A stretch of DNA of 64,000 nt from Pseudobutyrivibrio sp. (GCF_017471675.1 NZ_JAFUSK010000023.1:1-64000), one strand, 5' to 3'. Shown: positions 1 through 10,243, counted from the first letter of the stretch. Numbers and translations are program-made. The notes: a model not told the origin generated them from the letters alone.

Positions 1-448
1 TGGTGGTGGTAGAAAACCTTGGAGACAGAAGGGAACAGGTCATGCAAGACAGGGTTCTACAAGATCTCCACAGTGGACAGGTGGTGGCGTAGTATTCGCT
101 CCAACACCAAGAGATTATACATTTAAGCTTAATAAGAAGGAAAAGAGAGCAGCTCTTAAGTCAGTTCTCACTTCTGCAGTTAACGAGAACAAGTTCATCG
201 TTGTTGACGAGCTTAAGTTAAACGAGATTAAGACAAAGGATTTTGCAAAGGTTCTTACAAACCTTAACGTTGAGAAGGCTCTTGTAGTTCTTGACACAAA
301 CGACAAGAACGTAGTTATGTCTGCAAAGAACATTCCTACAGTAAAGACAGCTCTTACAAACACAATCAACGTTTATGACATCCTTAAGTACAACACAGTA
401 GTTGTTACAAAGGCTGCTGTAGATCAGATTCAGGAGGTATATGCATAA
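1..448 (+). CDS. rplD: 50S ribosomal protein L4 (uL4), 3' part
   Basis: The open frame enters from outside the window (first full codon at base 2) and encodes the last 148 residues of L4. It includes the basic loop [19 protein letters not shown], which in L4 reaches into the 23S rRNA near the exit tunnel, followed by the globular domain. The stop codon overlaps the rplW ATG by one base (TAATG), so the two are translationally coupled. L4 is also a known autoregulator of S10 operons in some bacteria; the leader is outside this window. The 5' end is missing only because of the window edge. Confidence 0.95.
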   Translation, partial: GGGRKPWRQKGTGHARQGSTRSPQWTGGGVVFAPTPRDYTFKLNKKEKRAALKSVLTSAVNENKFIVVDELKLNEIKTKDFAKVLTNLNVEKALVVLDTNDKNVVMSAKNIPTVKTALTNTINVYDILKYNTVVVTKAAVDQIQEVYA

Positions 449-747
449 TGGCAAATGTACAATATTATGACGTAATCCTAAAGCCTGTAATCACAGAGAA
501 GTCAATGAACGCTATGGCTGAGAAGAAGTACACATTCTTAGTTCATCCAGAAGCTAACAAGACAATGATTAAGGAAGCTGTTGAGAAGATGTTCGACGGA
601 GTAAAGGTTGCTTCAGTTAACACAATGAATGCTGATGGCAAGACAAAGAGACGTGGAATGACTTACGGAAAGACAGCAAAGACAAAGAAGGCTATCGTAC
701 AGCTTACAGCTGATAGCAAAGATATCGAGATTTTCTCAGGTCTTTAA
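448..747 (+). CDS. rplW: 50S ribosomal protein L23 (uL23)
   Basis: A 99-residue protein of normal family length. It starts [12 protein letters not shown], the hallmark L23 N-terminus, and has the basic internal loop [19 protein letters not shown] that contacts 23S rRNA. L23 sits at the tunnel exit and docks trigger factor and SRP. The start is fixed by AGGAGG at 432-437 and one-base overlap with rplD. It sits in the usual S10 order between rplD and rplB; an 81-nt gap follows. Confidence 0.97.
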   Translation: MANVQYYDVILKPVITEKSMNAMAEKKYTFLVHPEANKTMIKEAVEKMFDGVKVASVNTMNADGKTKRRGMTYGKTAKTKKAIVQLTADSKDIEIFSGL

Positions 748-828
748 GATTTAGCCTAAAGGCAAGAGTAAATTAATGTATGCGCAGTCGAGCGCGATAA
801 TAAACGAGTACATGAAAGGAGAACTAAA

Positions 829-1671
829 ATGGGAATTAAGACATATAACCCATATACACCTTCTAGAAGAAATATGACTGGTTCAGATTTCGCTGAGATC
901 ACAAAGACATCTCCAGAGAAGTCACTTGTTGTTTCTTTAAAGAAGCACGCTGGTCGTAACAATCAGGGTAAGATTACCGTTAGACATCACGGTGGCGGTA
1001 ACAGACAAAAATATAGACTTATCGATTTCAAGAGAAATAAGGATGGAATTCCTGCAAAGGTTATTGGTATCGAGTACGATCCAAACAGAACAGCTAACAT
1101 CGCTCTTATCTGCTACGCAGATGGTGAGAAGGCTTACATCCTTGCTCCAGCTGGTCTTACAGACGGCATGACAGTTATGAACGGTGCTGACGCTGAAGTT
1201 AGAGTTGGTAACTGCTTACCACTTGAGAAGATTCCAGTTGGTACTCTTATTCACAATATTGAGCTTTATCCAGGTCGTGGCGGACAGCTCGTTCGTTCAG
1301 CTGGTAACTCAGCTCAGCTCATGGCTAAAGAAGGAAAGTATGCAACACTTCGTCTTCCTTCAGGCGAAATGAGAATGGTACCTCTTAACTGCCGCGCATC
1401 TATCGGTGTTATCGGTAACGGTGATCACAACCTTGTTAAGATTGGTAAAGCTGGTCGTAAGAGACACATGGGTATCAGACCTACAGTTCGTGGTTCTGTT
1501 ATGAACCCTAATGACCATCCACATGGTGGTGGTGAGGGCCGCGCTCCTATCGGACGTCCAGGTCCATGTACACCTTGGGGCAAGCCTGCTCTTGGTCTCA
1601 AGACTAGAAAGAAACATAAGCAGTCTAACAAGCTCATCGTAAGAAGACGCGATGGTAGAGCAATCAAGTAA
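829..1671 (+). CDS. rplB: 50S ribosomal protein L2 (uL2)
   Basis: A 280-residue protein, normal for bacterial L2, starting [14 protein letters not shown]. The C-terminal signature around residues 225-237 ([17 protein letters not shown]) holds the conserved histidines near the peptidyl transferase centre. L2 is needed for subunit joining. AAAGGAG upstream supports the ATG. The 81-nt gap before it (748-828) has an AAAGGAG ribosome site and only weak GC stems; I see no gene there. Confidence 0.98.
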   Translation: MGIKTYNPYTPSRRNMTGSDFAEITKTSPEKSLVVSLKKHAGRNNQGKITVRHHGGGNRQKYRLIDFKRNKDGIPAKVIGIEYDPNRTANIALICYADGEKAYILAPAGLTDGMTVMNGADAEVRVGNCLPLEKIPVGTLIHNIELYPGRGGQLVRSAGNSAQLMAKEGKYATLRLPSGEMRMVPLNCRASIGVIGNGDHNLVKIGKAGRKRHMGIRPTVRGSVMNPNDHPHGGGEGRAPIGRPGPCTPWGKPALGLKTRKKHKQSNKLIVRRRDGRAIK

Positions 1672-1682
1672 GGAGGATACAC

Positions 1683-1964
1683 ATGGCACGTTCATTAAAA
1701 AAAGGACCATTTGCTGATGCAAGCTTATTAAAGAAGGTTGATGCTATGAACGCAAACGGCGACAAGTCAGTTATCAAGACATGGTCACGTCGTTCTACAA
1801 TCTTCCCACAGATGGTTGGACATACAATTGCAGTACATGACGGAAGAAAGCACGTTCCAGTATATGTCACAGAAGACATGGTTGGACACAAGCTTGGTGA
1901 GTTCGTTGCTACAAGAACCTACAGAGGTCACGGCAAGGACGAGAAGAAGTCAAAGGTACGCTAA
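1683..1964 (+). CDS. rpsS: 30S ribosomal protein S19 (uS19)
   Basis: A 93-residue protein with the S19 start [12 protein letters not shown] and the C-terminal block [23 protein letters not shown]19 binds 16S rRNA in the small-subunit head with S13. An AAGGAGG ribosome site lies just upstream and the gap to rplB is only 11 nt, so it is part of the same transcript. Confidence 0.98.
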   Translation: MARSLKKGPFADASLLKKVDAMNANGDKSVIKTWSRRSTIFPQMVGHTIAVHDGRKHVPVYVTEDMVGHKLGEFVATRTYRGHGKDEKKSKVR

Positions 1965-1986
1965 TTAACAGAAAGGAGTTTTTATC

Positions 1987-2376
1987 ATGGCTAAGGGACA
2001 TAGATCTCAAATTAAACGTGAGAGAAACGATGTAAAGGATACAAGACCTTCAGCAAAGTTATCTTATGCTAGAATGTCAGTTCAGAAGGCTTGTTTCGTA
2101 CTTGATGCCATTCGTGGTAAGGATGTTGATACAGCACTTGCTATCGTAATGTACAATCCAAGATACGCTTCAAGCGTAATAGAAAAATTACTTAAGTCTG
2201 CTATTGCAAACGCTGAGAACAATAACGGCTTAGATCGTAAGGACCTCGTAGTAGCTGAGTGCTATGCAAACAAGGGACCTACAATGAAGAGAATCAGACC
2301 AAGAGCACAGGGTAGAGCTTACAGAATCGAAAAGAGAATGAGCCACATCACAATCGTGCTTGATCAGAAAAATTAA
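1987..2376 (+). CDS. rplV: 50S ribosomal protein L22 (uL22)
   Basis: A 129-residue protein. It shows the L22 helical domain ([26 protein letters not shown]) and the C-terminal hairpin [18 protein letters not shown] that lines the nascent-chain tunnel, the segment where macrolide-resistance mutations fall in other species. An AAAGGAG ribosome site supports the start. Compact spacing to rpsS and rpsC places it in the S10 operon. Confidence 0.97.
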   Translation: MAKGHRSQIKRERNDVKDTRPSAKLSYARMSVQKACFVLDAIRGKDVDTALAIVMYNPRYASSVIEKLLKSAIANAENNNGLDRKDLVVAECYANKGPTMKRIRPRAQGRAYRIEKRMSHITIVLDQKN

Positions 2377-2387
2377 GGAGGCAAAAC

Positions 2388-3047
2388 ATGGGACAGAAAG
2401 TTAATCCTCATGGCTTAAGAGTCGGTGTTATTAAGGACTGGGATTCTAAGTGGTATGCTGAGGGCGAGAACTTCTCAGACTACTTAGTTGAAGACTATAA
2501 TATCAGAAAATTTCTTAAGAAGAAGCTTTATGCTGCAGGCGTTTCAAAGATTGAAATCGAGCGTGCTGCTGGTAGAGTTAAGGTTACAGTTTACACAGCA
2601 AAGCCTGGCGTAGTTATCGGTAAGGGCGGCGCTGAAATCGACAAGATTAAGACAGAGCTCCAGAAGCAGACAAGCGATAAGCTTGTTGTAGATATCAAGG
2701 AAATCAAGAGACCAGATCGTGATGCACAGCTTGTTGCTGAGAACATCGCTGGCCAGCTTGAGAACCGTGTATCTTTCCGTAGAGCAATGAAGTCTTGCAT
2801 GTCAAGAGCAATGAAGACTGGCATCAAGGGTATCAAGACAAGCTGTTCAGGTCGTCTTGGTGGTGCTGATATGGCACGTAGCGAGTCTTACAATGAAGGT
2901 ACTATTCCACTTCAGACACTCCGTGCTGATATTGATTATGGATTCGCTGAGGCTGACACTACTTATGGTAAGGTTGGCGTAAAGGTATGGATCTATAAGG
3001 GTGAAGTACTTCCAAAGAAGAAGAATGTGGAAGGAGGAGCCGAATAA
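2388..3047 (+). CDS. rpsC: 30S ribosomal protein S3 (uS3)
   Basis: A 219-residue protein starting [13 protein letters not shown]. The KH type II domain carries the GxxG loop in [14 protein letters not shown] (about residues 75-90), followed by the S3 C-terminal domain ([13 protein letters not shown]). S3 lines the mRNA entry channel and has helicase activity with S4 and S5. The ribosome site AAGGAGG is 5-6 nt upstream. Normal length and operon position. Confidence 0.98.
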   Translation: MGQKVNPHGLRVGVIKDWDSKWYAEGENFSDYLVEDYNIRKFLKKKLYAAGVSKIEIERAAGRVKVTVYTAKPGVVIGKGGAEIDKIKTELQKQTSDKLVVDIKEIKRPDRDAQLVAENIAGQLENRVSFRRAMKSCMSRAMKTGIKGIKTSCSGRLGGADMARSESYNEGTIPLQTLRADIDYGFAEADTTYGKVGVKVWIYKGEVLPKKKNVEGGAE

Positions 3048-3048
3048 T

Positions 3049-3477
3049 ATGTTAATGCCAAAGAGAGCGAAGCATAGAAAACAGTTCCGTGGAAACATGG
3101 CTGGTAAAGCTTCAAGAGGAAATAAGATTTCATACGGTGAGTATGGTATCGTTGCAATGGAGCCAGCTTGGATTAAGTCAAACCAGATCGAAGCAGCTCG
3201 TATCGCTATGACACGTTATATTAAGCGTGGTGGTAAAGTTTGGATTAAGATTTTCCCAGACAAGCCAGTTACTGCAAAGCCTGCTGAAACTCGAATGGGT
3301 TCAGGAAAGGGTACACTTGAATATTGGGTAGCTGTTGTTAAGCCGGGCCGTGTATTATTCGAGATCTCAGGAGTATCTGAGGAAGTTGCTAGAGAAGCAC
3401 TTCGTCTCGCTACACATAAACTTCCTTGCAAGTGCAAGATAGTTTCCCGTGAGGATTTAGAAGGCGGTGAAGCATAA
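3049..3477 (+). CDS. rplP: 50S ribosomal protein L16 (uL16)
   Basis: A 142-residue protein. I start it at 3049 ([15 protein letters not shown]) because AAGGAGGAG at 3031-3039 lies at the right distance and L16 begins MLxPKR in most bacteria; a longer frame starting at 3001 would overlap rpsC by 47 nt. Conserved blocks include [23 protein letters not shown]16 helps organise the A site and is assembled late. The stop overlaps the rpmC ATG by one base. Confidence 0.96.
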   Translation: MLMPKRAKHRKQFRGNMAGKASRGNKISYGEYGIVAMEPAWIKSNQIEAARIAMTRYIKRGGKVWIKIFPDKPVTAKPAETRMGSGKGTLEYWVAVVKPGRVLFEISGVSEEVAREALRLATHKLPCKCKIVSREDLEGGEA

Positions 3478-3683
3478 TGAAGAATACAAAGTACGTAGAA
3501 GATTTAAAGAACACTTCAGTAGCAGAGCTTAACGCTCAGCTCGTAGAAGCTAAGAAAGAACTTTTCAACTTAAGATTCCAGAATGCTACAAATCAGTTAG
3601 ACAATACAGCAAGAATCCGTGAGGTTCGTCGTAACATCGCTCGTATTCAGACTGTTATCACAGAAGCTGAGAAGAATGCATAA
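3477..3683 (+). CDS. rpmC: 50S ribosomal protein L29 (uL29)
   Basis: A 68-residue two-helix protein with the L29 signatures [19 protein letters not shown] and [14 protein letters not shown]. It binds near the tunnel exit next to L23. The start codon overlaps the rplP stop (TAATGA), which argues for translational coupling. A 100-nt gap with a long hairpin separates it from rpsQ. Confidence 0.96.
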   Translation: MKNTKYVEDLKNTSVAELNAQLVEAKKELFNLRFQNATNQLDNTARIREVRRNIARIQTVITEAEKNA

Positions 3684-3686
3684 AAG

Positions 3687-3726
3687 TGATATTAGAAATC
3701 GAACATAGTGAAGATTTCTAATGTCA
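3687..3726 (+). other. Long RNA hairpin between rpmC and rpsQ
   Basis: Perfect 10-bp stem ATTAGAAATC (3691-3700) with GATTTCTAAT (3713-3722), extended by TGAT/GTCA to about 14 bp, with a 12-nt loop. No T-tract follows, so it is not an intrinsic terminator. It may be a processing site or a translational control element inside the spc transcript; this is inference. Confidence 0.6.
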
Positions 3727-3783
3727 GGAGGCTTTAGCCGACGATAGAGTTGAATCTTAACTATTTGAAAGGAGAACAAAGAC

Positions 3784-4038
3784 GTGGAAAGAAACTTAAG
3801 AAAAACACGTACAGGTGTTGTTGTAAGCGATAAGATGGATAAGACAATCGTTGTTGCAATCCGCGACAATGTAAAGCATCCACTTTACAACAAGATCGTT
3901 AAGAAGACATATAAGCTTAAGGCTCACGATGAGAACGGCGACGCTCACATCGGAGATACTGTAAAGGTTATGGAGACTAGACCACTCTCTAAGGATAAGA
4001 GATGGAGACTTGTTGAAGTAATCGAGAGAGCAAAATAA
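3784..4038 (+). CDS. rpsQ: 30S ribosomal protein S17 (uS17)
   Basis: An 84-residue OB-fold protein starting at GTG ([21 protein letters not shown]). It has the S17 core [24 protein letters not shown] and the C-terminal [23 protein letters not shown] at 3769-3776 supports the GTG. S17 is a primary 16S rRNA binding protein. It follows an unusually long gap with a hairpin. Confidence 0.96.
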   Translation: MERNLRKTRTGVVVSDKMDKTIVVAIRDNVKHPLYNKIVKKTYKLKAHDENGDAHIGDTVKVMETRPLSKDKRWRLVEVIERAK

Positions 4039-4056
4039 TTAAAGGAGGCTACTATA

Positions 4057-4425
4057 ATGGTACAACAGGAAAGTAGATTAAAGGTAGCCGATAATACAGG
4101 AGCAAAGGAAATCCTTGTTATCCGTGTTATGGGTGGATCTACAAGAAGATATGCCAATATCGGCGACGTAATTACTGCTACCGTTAAAGATGCAACACCA
4201 GGTGGCGTTGTAAAGAAGGGTGACGTTGTTAAGGCAGTAGTTGTTCGTTCAGTTAAAGGTGCCCGTCGTAAAGATGGTTCTTATATCAAGTTTGATGAAA
4301 ATGCTGCAGTCATCATTAAAGATGACAAGACTCCAAGAGGAACTCGTATTTTTGGACCTGTAGCTAGAGAGCTTCGTGAGAAGCAGTTCATGAAGATTGT
4401 TTCTCTCGCTCCAGAAGTATTGTAG
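4057..4425 (+). CDS. rplN: 50S ribosomal protein L14 (uL14)
   Basis: A 122-residue protein, the usual length, starting [18 protein letters not shown]. The family signature [33 protein letters not shown] is split here across the C-terminal third. L14 forms intersubunit bridges and is the docking site of the silencing factor RsfS. AAAGGAGG precedes the ATG. Confidence 0.98.
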   Translation: MVQQESRLKVADNTGAKEILVIRVMGGSTRRYANIGDVITATVKDATPGGVVKKGDVVKAVVVRSVKGARRKDGSYIKFDENAAVIIKDDKTPRGTRIFGPVARELREKQFMKIVSLAPEVL

Positions 4426-4438
4426 GAGGAAGAGTAGA

Positions 4439-4750
4439 ATGGCAACTATGAAAATTAAAAAGGGCGATACAGTTCGTGTCATTGCTGGTGGCGATGTAAA
4501 CAACGAAGGTAAGGTTATCGCAGTAGATAAGAAGAATAACACCGTTACAGTTGAAGGTGTTAACATGGTTAAGCGTCATGTTAAGCCTAGCATGGCTAAC
4601 CAGGCAGGCGGTATCATCGAGCAGGAAGCTCCTATCGATGCTTCAAATGTTATGTTACTTCATAACGGTCAGCCTACACGCGTTGGCTTCAAGATGGACG
4701 GAGATAAGAAAGTCCGTTTCGCTAAGAAGACTGGCGAAGTGATTGACTAA
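4439..4750 (+). CDS. rplX: 50S ribosomal protein L24 (uL24)
   Basis: A 103-residue KOW-domain protein. I start at 4439 (MATMKIKKGDTVRVIAGG) behind AGGAGGAAG; a longer frame from 4397 would run through the end of rplN. The KOW motif is GDTVRVIAGGDVNNEGKVI. L24 is an assembly initiator protein of the large subunit. Confidence 0.96.
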   Translation: MATMKIKKGDTVRVIAGGDVNNEGKVIAVDKKNNTVTVEGVNMVKRHVKPSMANQAGGIIEQEAPIDASNVMLLHNGQPTRVGFKMDGDKKVRFAKKTGEVID

Positions 4751-4772
4751 TTGAAGAAAGGAGAACAGTTCG

Positions 4773-5318
4773 TTGAGTAGATTAAAAGATCAGTATCTTA
4801 ATGAGATCGTACCAGCAATGGTAGAGAAGTTCGGATACAAGAATATTATGGAAGTTCCTAAGATCGACAAGATCGTTGTCAACATGGGTGTTGGCGAAGC
4901 AAAGGACAATGCAAAGCTTCTTGAGTCTGCAGTCAAGGATATGGAAATGATTACAGGCCAGAAGGCAGTTACAACAAAGGCAAAGAACTCAGTTGCTAAC
5001 TTCAAGATTCGTGAAGGTATGGCAATTGGTTGCAAGACTACACTTCGTGGAGAAAAGATGTATGAGTTCGCAGATCGTCTCATCAACCTTGCACTCCCAC
5101 GTGTACGTGACTTTAGAGGTGTAAATCCTAATTCATTCGATGGTAGAGGTAACTACGCTCTTGGTATTAAGGAGCAGATTATCTTCCCTGAGATCGAGTA
5201 CGATAAGATTGACAAGACTCGTGGTATGGATATCATCTTCGTAACTACAGCTAAGACAGATGAAGAGGCTAGAGAATTACTTCGTTTATTCAACATGCCT
5301 TTCGCTAAGGAAGCATAG
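4773..5318 (+). CDS. rplE: 50S ribosomal protein L5 (uL5)
   Basis: A 181-residue protein starting at TTG ([12 protein letters not shown]) with AAAGGAG nearby at 4757-4763. It carries the L5 blocks [11 protein letters not shown] and [21 protein letters not shown]5 binds 5S rRNA and touches the P-site tRNA. TTG is unusual for an abundant ribosomal protein, but no better start aligns with the family N-terminus. Confidence 0.96.
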   Translation: MSRLKDQYLNEIVPAMVEKFGYKNIMEVPKIDKIVVNMGVGEAKDNAKLLESAVKDMEMITGQKAVTTKAKNSVANFKIREGMAIGCKTTLRGEKMYEFADRLINLALPRVRDFRGVNPNSFDGRGNYALGIKEQIIFPEIEYDKIDKTRGMDIIFVTTAKTDEEARELLRLFNMPFAKEA

Positions 5319-5328
5319 GAGGAAAGTT

Positions 5329-5514
5329 ATGGCAAAGAAGTCAATGAAAGTTAAGCAGCAGCGCAAAGCAAAGTTCTCTACACAAGAGTACAGTCGTTGC
5401 AAAATCTGCGGTCGTCCACATGCATACCTTAGAAAGTATGGTATTTGTAGAGTATGTTTCCGTGAATTAGCTTACAAGGGACAGATTCCTGGCGTTAAGA
5501 AAGCTTCATGGTAA
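5329..5514 (+). CDS. rpsN: 30S ribosomal protein S14 type Z (uS14), zinc-binding
   Basis: A 61-residue zinc form of S14. Cysteines C24, C27, C40 and C43 form two CxxC pairs. The N-terminus [13 protein letters not shown] and the tail [11 protein letters not shown] are typical. I start it at 5329 behind TAGGAGGAA; the longer frame from 5260 overlaps rplE. The short zinc type is the usual S14 of Firmicutes. Confidence 0.97.
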   Translation: MAKKSMKVKQQRKAKFSTQEYSRCKICGRPHAYLRKYGICRVCFRELAYKGQIPGVKKASW

Positions 5515-5554
5515 TTAAGCGAGCACAGATTGAAAATTAGGAGGAAATTGCATC

Positions 5555-5956
5555 ATGACAATGAGTGATCCAATAGCAGATATGCTTACAAGAATCCGTA
5601 ATGCAAATACTGCAAAACATGATACAGTAGATGTTCCTGCATCAAAGATGAAGGTTGCAATTGCAGACATTCTTGTAGATGAAGGATTTATCACAAAGTA
5701 TGACATCGTTGATAATGGTAACTTCAAGGATATCCGTGTTACATTAAAGTACGGTGCAAACAAGAACGAGAAGATTATTTCTGGTATTAAGAGAATTTCT
5801 AAGCCAGGTCTTCGTATTTACGCAGGTAAGGACGATATCCCATACGTTTTAGGTGGTCTTGGTATCGCTATCCTTTCAACAAACAAGGGCATCATCACAG
5901 ATAAGGAAGCTCGTAAGCTTCAGGTTGGTGGCGAAGTTCTTGCATACGTTTGGTAA
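5555..5956 (+). CDS. rpsH: 30S ribosomal protein S8 (uS8)
   Basis: A 133-residue protein starting [18 protein letters not shown], with the C-terminal signature [21 protein letters not shown]8 binds helix 21 of 16S rRNA and, in E. coli, represses the spc operon through rplE; whether this applies here is not visible. AGGAGG lies upstream. Confidence 0.97.
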   Translation: MTMSDPIADMLTRIRNANTAKHDTVDVPASKMKVAIADILVDEGFITKYDIVDNGNFKDIRVTLKYGANKNEKIISGIKRISKPGLRIYAGKDDIPYVLGGLGIAILSTNKGIITDKEARKLQVGGEVLAYVW

Positions 5957-6041
5957 TCATATCCAAACAAGTAACTAATTACCCAAAAGTATAACCCGAT
6001 TATTGAAGTCGGACATACTATTATTTAAAGGAGGTACGGGC

Positions 6042-6581
6042 ATGTCACGTATAGGAAGAATGCCAATCGCAGTTCCAGCTGGTGTTACAGTTGAGATTGC
6101 AGAAAATAATCATGTGACTGTAAAAGGTCCTAAGGGCACATTAGAGCGCACACTTCCATCAGAGATGGATATTAAGCTTGAGGGTGCAGAAGTTGTTGTT
6201 ACTAGACCTAATGATTTAAAGAAAATGAAGTCTTTACATGGTCTTACAAGAACACTTATCAACAACATGGTTGTTGGTGTTACAACAGGCTATGAGAAGA
6301 CTCTTGAAGTTAACGGTGTAGGTTACAGAGCATCTAAGGCTGGTAAGAAGCTTACTCTTAACCTTGGTTACTCACACCCAGTAGAGATGGAAGATCCAGA
6401 GGGTATTGAGTCAACAGTTGACGGAAATAAAATTATCATCAAGGGTATCGACAAGGAAAAGGTTGGCCAGTATGCAGCCAACATCAGAGATAAGAGAAGA
6501 CCTGAGCCATACAAGGGTAAGGGTATTAAGTACGCTGATGAAGTTATTAGACGTAAAGTCGGTAAGACCGGTAAGAAATAG
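6042..6581 (+). CDS. rplF: 50S ribosomal protein L6 (uL6)
   Basis: A 179-residue protein starting [15 protein letters not shown] behind AAAGGAGGT. I reject the upstream TTG frame from 6003. It has two L6 domains and the C-terminal signature [26 protein letters not shown]6 lies at the GTPase-associated region. The 85-nt gap before it contains a short hairpin (CCGA/TCGG) and the ribosome site only. Confidence 0.97.
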   Translation: MSRIGRMPIAVPAGVTVEIAENNHVTVKGPKGTLERTLPSEMDIKLEGAEVVVTRPNDLKKMKSLHGLTRTLINNMVVGVTTGYEKTLEVNGVGYRASKAGKKLTLNLGYSHPVEMEDPEGIESTVDGNKIIIKGIDKEKVGQYAANIRDKRRPEPYKGKGIKYADEVIRRKVGKTGKK

Positions 6582-6599
6582 TAAAGGAGTGAATGTAAA

Positions 6600-6968
6600 A
6601 TGGTAAGTAAGAAATCTAGATCAGTAATTCGCCAGACAAAGCATAGAAGACTTCGTAACACTCTAGCCGGTACAGCAGAAAGACCACGTCTTGCAGTGTT
6701 CAGAAGTAACAATCACATGTATGTACAGGTAATTGATGATACATGTGGAAATACACTCGTTTCAGCATCTACTCTTGACGCTGACGTTAAGGCAGATCTT
6801 GCAAAGACAAATAACGTAGAAGCTGCTTCAAAGCTTGGTACAGTTATTGCAAAGAAGGCACAGGAAAAGGGAATCAAGGAAGTCGTTTTCGACAGAGGTG
6901 GTTACATTTATGCCGGCAAGGTTGCAGCTTTAGCAGATGCAGCTAGAGAAGCTGGATTAGAATTCTAG
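6600..6968 (+). CDS. rplR: 50S ribosomal protein L18 (uL18)
   Basis: A 122-residue protein with the L18 core [34 protein letters not shown] and the C-terminal [26 protein letters not shown]. It binds 5S rRNA with L5. AAAGGAG precedes the ATG and rpsE follows after 11 nt. Confidence 0.97.
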   Translation: MVSKKSRSVIRQTKHRRLRNTLAGTAERPRLAVFRSNNHMYVQVIDDTCGNTLVSASTLDADVKADLAKTNNVEAASKLGTVIAKKAQEKGIKEVVFDRGGYIYAGKVAALADAAREAGLEF

Positions 6969-6979
6969 GAGGAGAACAC

Positions 6980-7489
6980 ATGAAACGTGAAATCATTGAC
7001 GCTAGCCAGTTAGAGTTAACTGAGCAGGTTGTAGAAATTAAGCGTGTAACAAAGGTTGTTAAGGGTGGACGTAACATGCGTTTCACAGCTCTTGTTGTAG
7101 TAGGCGATAAGAACGGACACGTTGGCGCTGGACTTGGCAAGGCAGCTGAAATTCCTGAAGCTATCCGCAAGGGTAAGGAAGATGCAATGAAGAAGCTTAT
7201 CACAGTTAAGCTTGACGACAACCACAGTATTACACATGACATTCAGGGTAAGCACACAGGCGCTTCTGTACTTCTTAAGAAGGCTCCAGAAGGTACTGGT
7301 ATCATCGCTGGTGGTCCAGCACGTGCTGTATGTGAGCTTGCAGGTATCGGAAATATCCGTACAAAGTCACTTGGATCATCAAATAAGCAGAACGTTGTTC
7401 TTGCTACTATCGAAGGACTTAAGCTTCTTAAGTCACCTGAAGAGGTAGCTAAGGCTCGTGGCAAGAAGGTTGAAGACATTCTTGCTTAA
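6980..7489 (+). CDS. rpsE: 30S ribosomal protein S5 (uS5)
   Basis: A 169-residue protein with the S5 double-stranded RNA-binding domain ([38 protein letters not shown]) and the C-terminal domain with [23 protein letters not shown]5 supports decoding accuracy at the mRNA entry site. GGAGGAG precedes the start. Confidence 0.98.
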   Translation: MKREIIDASQLELTEQVVEIKRVTKVVKGGRNMRFTALVVVGDKNGHVGAGLGKAAEIPEAIRKGKEDAMKKLITVKLDDNHSITHDIQGKHTGASVLLKKAPEGTGIIAGGPARAVCELAGIGNIRTKSLGSSNKQNVVLATIEGLKLLKSPEEVAKARGKKVEDILA

Positions 7490-7503
7490 GGAGGAAAGTT
7501 AAA

Positions 7504-7689
7504 ATGGCAGAGAAGAAGTTAAGAGTAACACTCGTAAAGTCTACAATCGGTGCTGTTCCTAAGAACAAGAAGACTGTAGAAGCACTTGGCCTTAGAAAGG
7601 TCAACAAGACTGTTGAGCTTCCTGACAACGACAGCGTTCGCGGAATGCTTAGAATGGTCAATCACTTAGTAAAAGTTGAAGAAATTTAA
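7504..7689 (+). CDS. rpmD: 50S ribosomal protein L30 (uL30)
   Basis: A 61-residue protein of usual length with the L30 motif [25 protein letters not shown] and the end [22 protein letters not shown] precedes the ATG. It lies between rpsE and rplO as in other spc operons. Confidence 0.97.
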   Translation: MAEKKLRVTLVKSTIGAVPKNKKTVEALGLRKVNKTVELPDNDSVRGMLRMVNHLVKVEEI

Positions 7690-7706
7690 TAGAAGGAGGT
7701 GCCATA

Positions 7707-8150
7707 ATGGATTTATCTAACTTACAGCCAGCAGAAGGCTCAAAGCATAGCGATAATTTCAGAAGAGGCCGTGGTCACGGTTCAGGTAATGGCAAGACTG
7801 CTGGTAAGGGTCATAAGGGACAGAAGGCTCGTTCAGGCGGAAGCATTAGACTTGGATTCGAAGGTGGACAGATGCCTTTATACAGACGTCTTCCTAAGCG
7901 TGGTTTCAAGAATAGAAATACAAAGGAAATCGTTGGTATCAATGTTTCTTATTTAGAGAGATTTGATAATGGTGCTACTGTAACAGTTGATACACTTATT
8001 GAGAGCGGTATCATTAAGAACCCTCGCGATGGCGTTAAAATTCTTGGCGGTGGCGAGCTTACTAAGAAGCTTAATGTTCAGGCAAACGCTTTTAGTGCTA
8101 GCGCAAAGGAGAAAATTGAAGCCTTAGGCGGAACAGTAGAGGTGATCTAA
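7707..8150 (+). CDS. rplO: 50S ribosomal protein L15 (uL15)
   Basis: A 147-residue protein starting [31 protein letters not shown], the glycine- and arginine-rich L15 N-terminal extension that threads into 23S rRNA. The globular part has [29 protein letters not shown] precedes it and the stop overlaps the secY ATG by one base. Confidence 0.97.
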   Translation: MDLSNLQPAEGSKHSDNFRRGRGHGSGNGKTAGKGHKGQKARSGGSIRLGFEGGQMPLYRRLPKRGFKNRNTKEIVGINVSYLERFDNGATVTVDTLIESGIIKNPRDGVKILGGGELTKKLNVQANAFSASAKEKIEALGGTVEVI

Positions 8151-9469
8151 TGTTTCAGACACTACGCGATGCTTTTAAAATTAAAGATTTAAGAAGAAGA
8201 ATTGGTTTTACATTTATAATGCTTATTGTTGTTAGGCTAGGAAGTTTACTTCCTGTGCCTGGCATCAATGGAAGTGCATTTGCTAGTTTATTTGAGAATA
8301 GCGACAGTGCATTGAATTTCTTTGATTCAATCACTGGTGGTTCATTCTCAGCTATGTCAGTATTTGCGCTTAATATTACACCATATATTACATCTTCTAT
8401 CATTATGCAGTTGCTTACTATTGCTTTCCCTAAGTTAGAGGAAATGCAGCGTGATGGTGAGCAGGGCAGAAAGAAGATGACGCAGATTACTCGTTATCTT
8501 ACAATAGCGTTAGCGTTAGGTGAATCAATTGCAATGGCAATTGGATTTGGTAGAAGCGGATACCTTGTATCTTATTCTGTTCCATACATTAATTATGTGC
8601 TTGTAGTAGCTTCTCTTACAGCAGGTTCTGCAGTATTAATGTGGATCGGTGAGAGAATCACTGAGAAGGGTATTGGTAATGGTATTTCAATAGTTCTTAC
8701 TATTAACATTATCAGCCGTATCCCAGCTGATTTAACAAAGCTTTATGAGCAGTACATGGCTGGAAAGACAATTCCAAAGGCTACACTTGCAGCAATTATT
8801 ATTGCAGCAATTATTGTTGCATTAGTCGTATTTGTAGTTATTCTTCAAAGCGCAGAAAGACGTATTCCAGTTCAGTATTCTAACAAGATTCAGGGAAGAA
8901 GACAGGTGGGTGGAAACTCATCAGTTATCCCAATGAAGGTAAATACAGCTGGTGTTATTCCAGTAATCTTTGCACAGTCATTACTTCAGACACCAATCAT
9001 GCTTGTTCAGTTATTTGACAAGGATGGTGTTCAAGGATTCTGGGGCAAGATTCTTAATGGAATGAATCAGTCAAACTGGTTCACACCATCAAATTGGATT
9101 TATACAATTGGTGCTCTTGTATACGTATTGCTTATCATTGGATTTGCATATTTCTATACAGAGATTACTTTCAATCCTTTGGAAATTGCAGAGAACTTAA
9201 AGCGTTCCGGAGGATTTATTCCAGGTATTAGACCTGGAAAGCCTACATCCGATTATCTTACAGCTATATTAAGACATGTAATATTTATTGGAGCAATAGG
9301 TCTTTCAATAGTGGCTTTACTTCCAATCATCTTTAATGGTTTACTTGGAGCAAGCGTTTCATTCGGTGGTACATCAATCATCATTATTGTTGGTGTTATC
9401 GTAGAGACACTTAAGCAAGTAGAATCACAGATGATGGTACGTAATTACAAAGGCTTTTTAAATGATTAA
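8150..9469 (+). CDS. secY: Preprotein translocase channel subunit SecY
   Basis: A 439-residue integral membrane protein with about ten hydrophobic segments. Motifs include RIGFTFIMLIVVRLGSLLPVPGI near the N-terminus, IVALVVFVVILQSAERRIPVQYS in the C5 cytosolic region and RPGKPTSDYL in the C-terminal half. SecY is the protein-conducting pore that works with SecE, SecG and SecA. It is coupled to rplO by a one-base overlap and is followed by a long hairpin before adk. Confidence 0.98.
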   Translation: MFQTLRDAFKIKDLRRRIGFTFIMLIVVRLGSLLPVPGINGSAFASLFENSDSALNFFDSITGGSFSAMSVFALNITPYITSSIIMQLLTIAFPKLEEMQRDGEQGRKKMTQITRYLTIALALGESIAMAIGFGRSGYLVSYSVPYINYVLVVASLTAGSAVLMWIGERITEKGIGNGISIVLTINIISRIPADLTKLYEQYMAGKTIPKATLAAIIIAAIIVALVVFVVILQSAERRIPVQYSNKIQGRRQVGGNSSVIPMKVNTAGVIPVIFAQSLLQTPIMLVQLFDKDGVQGFWGKILNGMNQSNWFTPSNWIYTIGALVYVLLIIGFAYFYTEITFNPLEIAENLKRSGGFIPGIRPGKPTSDYLTAILRHVIFIGAIGLSIVALLPIIFNGLLGASVSFGGTSIIIIVGVIVETLKQVESQMMVRNYKGFLND

Positions 9470-9474
9470 TAATC

Positions 9475-9526
9475 ATTAAACACTTAAGAGAGATACGCGT
9501 ATTGCGTATCTCTTAATGTGTTTAAT
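9475..9526 (+). other. Long hairpin between secY and adk
   Basis: Arms 9475-9498 and 9504-9526 pair over about 22 bp (outer ATTAAACAC, inner GAGATACGC) with one or two bulges and a 5-nt loop. The downstream sequence is ATATGAG rather than a T-run, so a typical terminator is not supported. It may be a processing site or 3' stabiliser for the spc mRNA. Confidence 0.6.
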
Positions 9527-9597
9527 ATGAGTAGATTAATGGATTTAATCACTTATTTAATATTAGTTTTCAACTAAACATGCAGGAGGGTTTGTTT

Positions 9598-10242
9598 ATG
9601 AAGATTATTATGTTAGGTGCACCTGGTGCAGGCAAAGGAACACAGGCAAAGCAAATTGCAAATAAGTATTCTATTCCTCACATTTCTACAGGTGATATAT
9701 TCCGCGCTAACATTAAAAACGGTACAGAACTTGGCAAGAAAGCAAAGGAATACATGGATCAAGGTTTGCTTGTTCCAGATGAACTTACATGTGATCTTGT
9801 AATGGACCGCATTGCACAGGATGATGCAAAAAATGGATTTGTATTAGATGGGTTCCCAAGAACAATTCCACAGGCAGAGGCTCTTGATGCAGCTCTTACA
9901 AAGATTGGCCAGGCTATGGATTATGCTATTGATGTAGATGTTCCTGATGAGAATATCATTAACAGAATGTCAGGTCGTAGAGCTTGCCTAAATTGTGGCG
10001 CTACATATCATATCGTATCTATTCCTCCTAAGAAGGAAGGCGTTTGTGATACATGTGGTAGCAATCTTGTGTTAAGAGATGATGATAAGCCAGAAACAGT
10101 TAAGAAGAGACTTGATGTTTATCATGATCAGACACAGCCATTAATTGAGTACTACAGCAAGAAGGGCATTCTTAAATCTGTTGATGGTACACAGCCTATG
10201 GAAAAAGTATTTGAGGATATCACTTCTATATTAGGAGCTTAA
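9598..10242 (+). CDS. adk: Adenylate kinase, zinc-binding long form
   Basis: A 214-residue kinase converting AMP and ATP to two ADP. I start at 9598 ([19 protein letters not shown]) behind AGGAGGG; an ATG 18 nt earlier overlaps that ribosome site. P-loop GAPGAGKGT lies at residues 7-15. The LID region has two CxxC pairs (CLNCGATYH and CDTCGS), the zinc finger of Gram-positive long Adks. Conserved DGFPRT is the AMP-binding segment. Operon order secY-adk-map is classic. Confidence 0.97.
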   Translation: MKIIMLGAPGAGKGTQAKQIANKYSIPHISTGDIFRANIKNGTELGKKAKEYMDQGLLVPDELTCDLVMDRIAQDDAKNGFVLDGFPRTIPQAEALDAALTKIGQAMDYAIDVDVPDENIINRMSGRRACLNCGATYHIVSIPPKKEGVCDTCGSNLVLRDDDKPETVKKRLDVYHDQTQPLIEYYSKKGILKSVDGTQPMEKVFEDITSILGA

Positions 10243-10243
10243 G

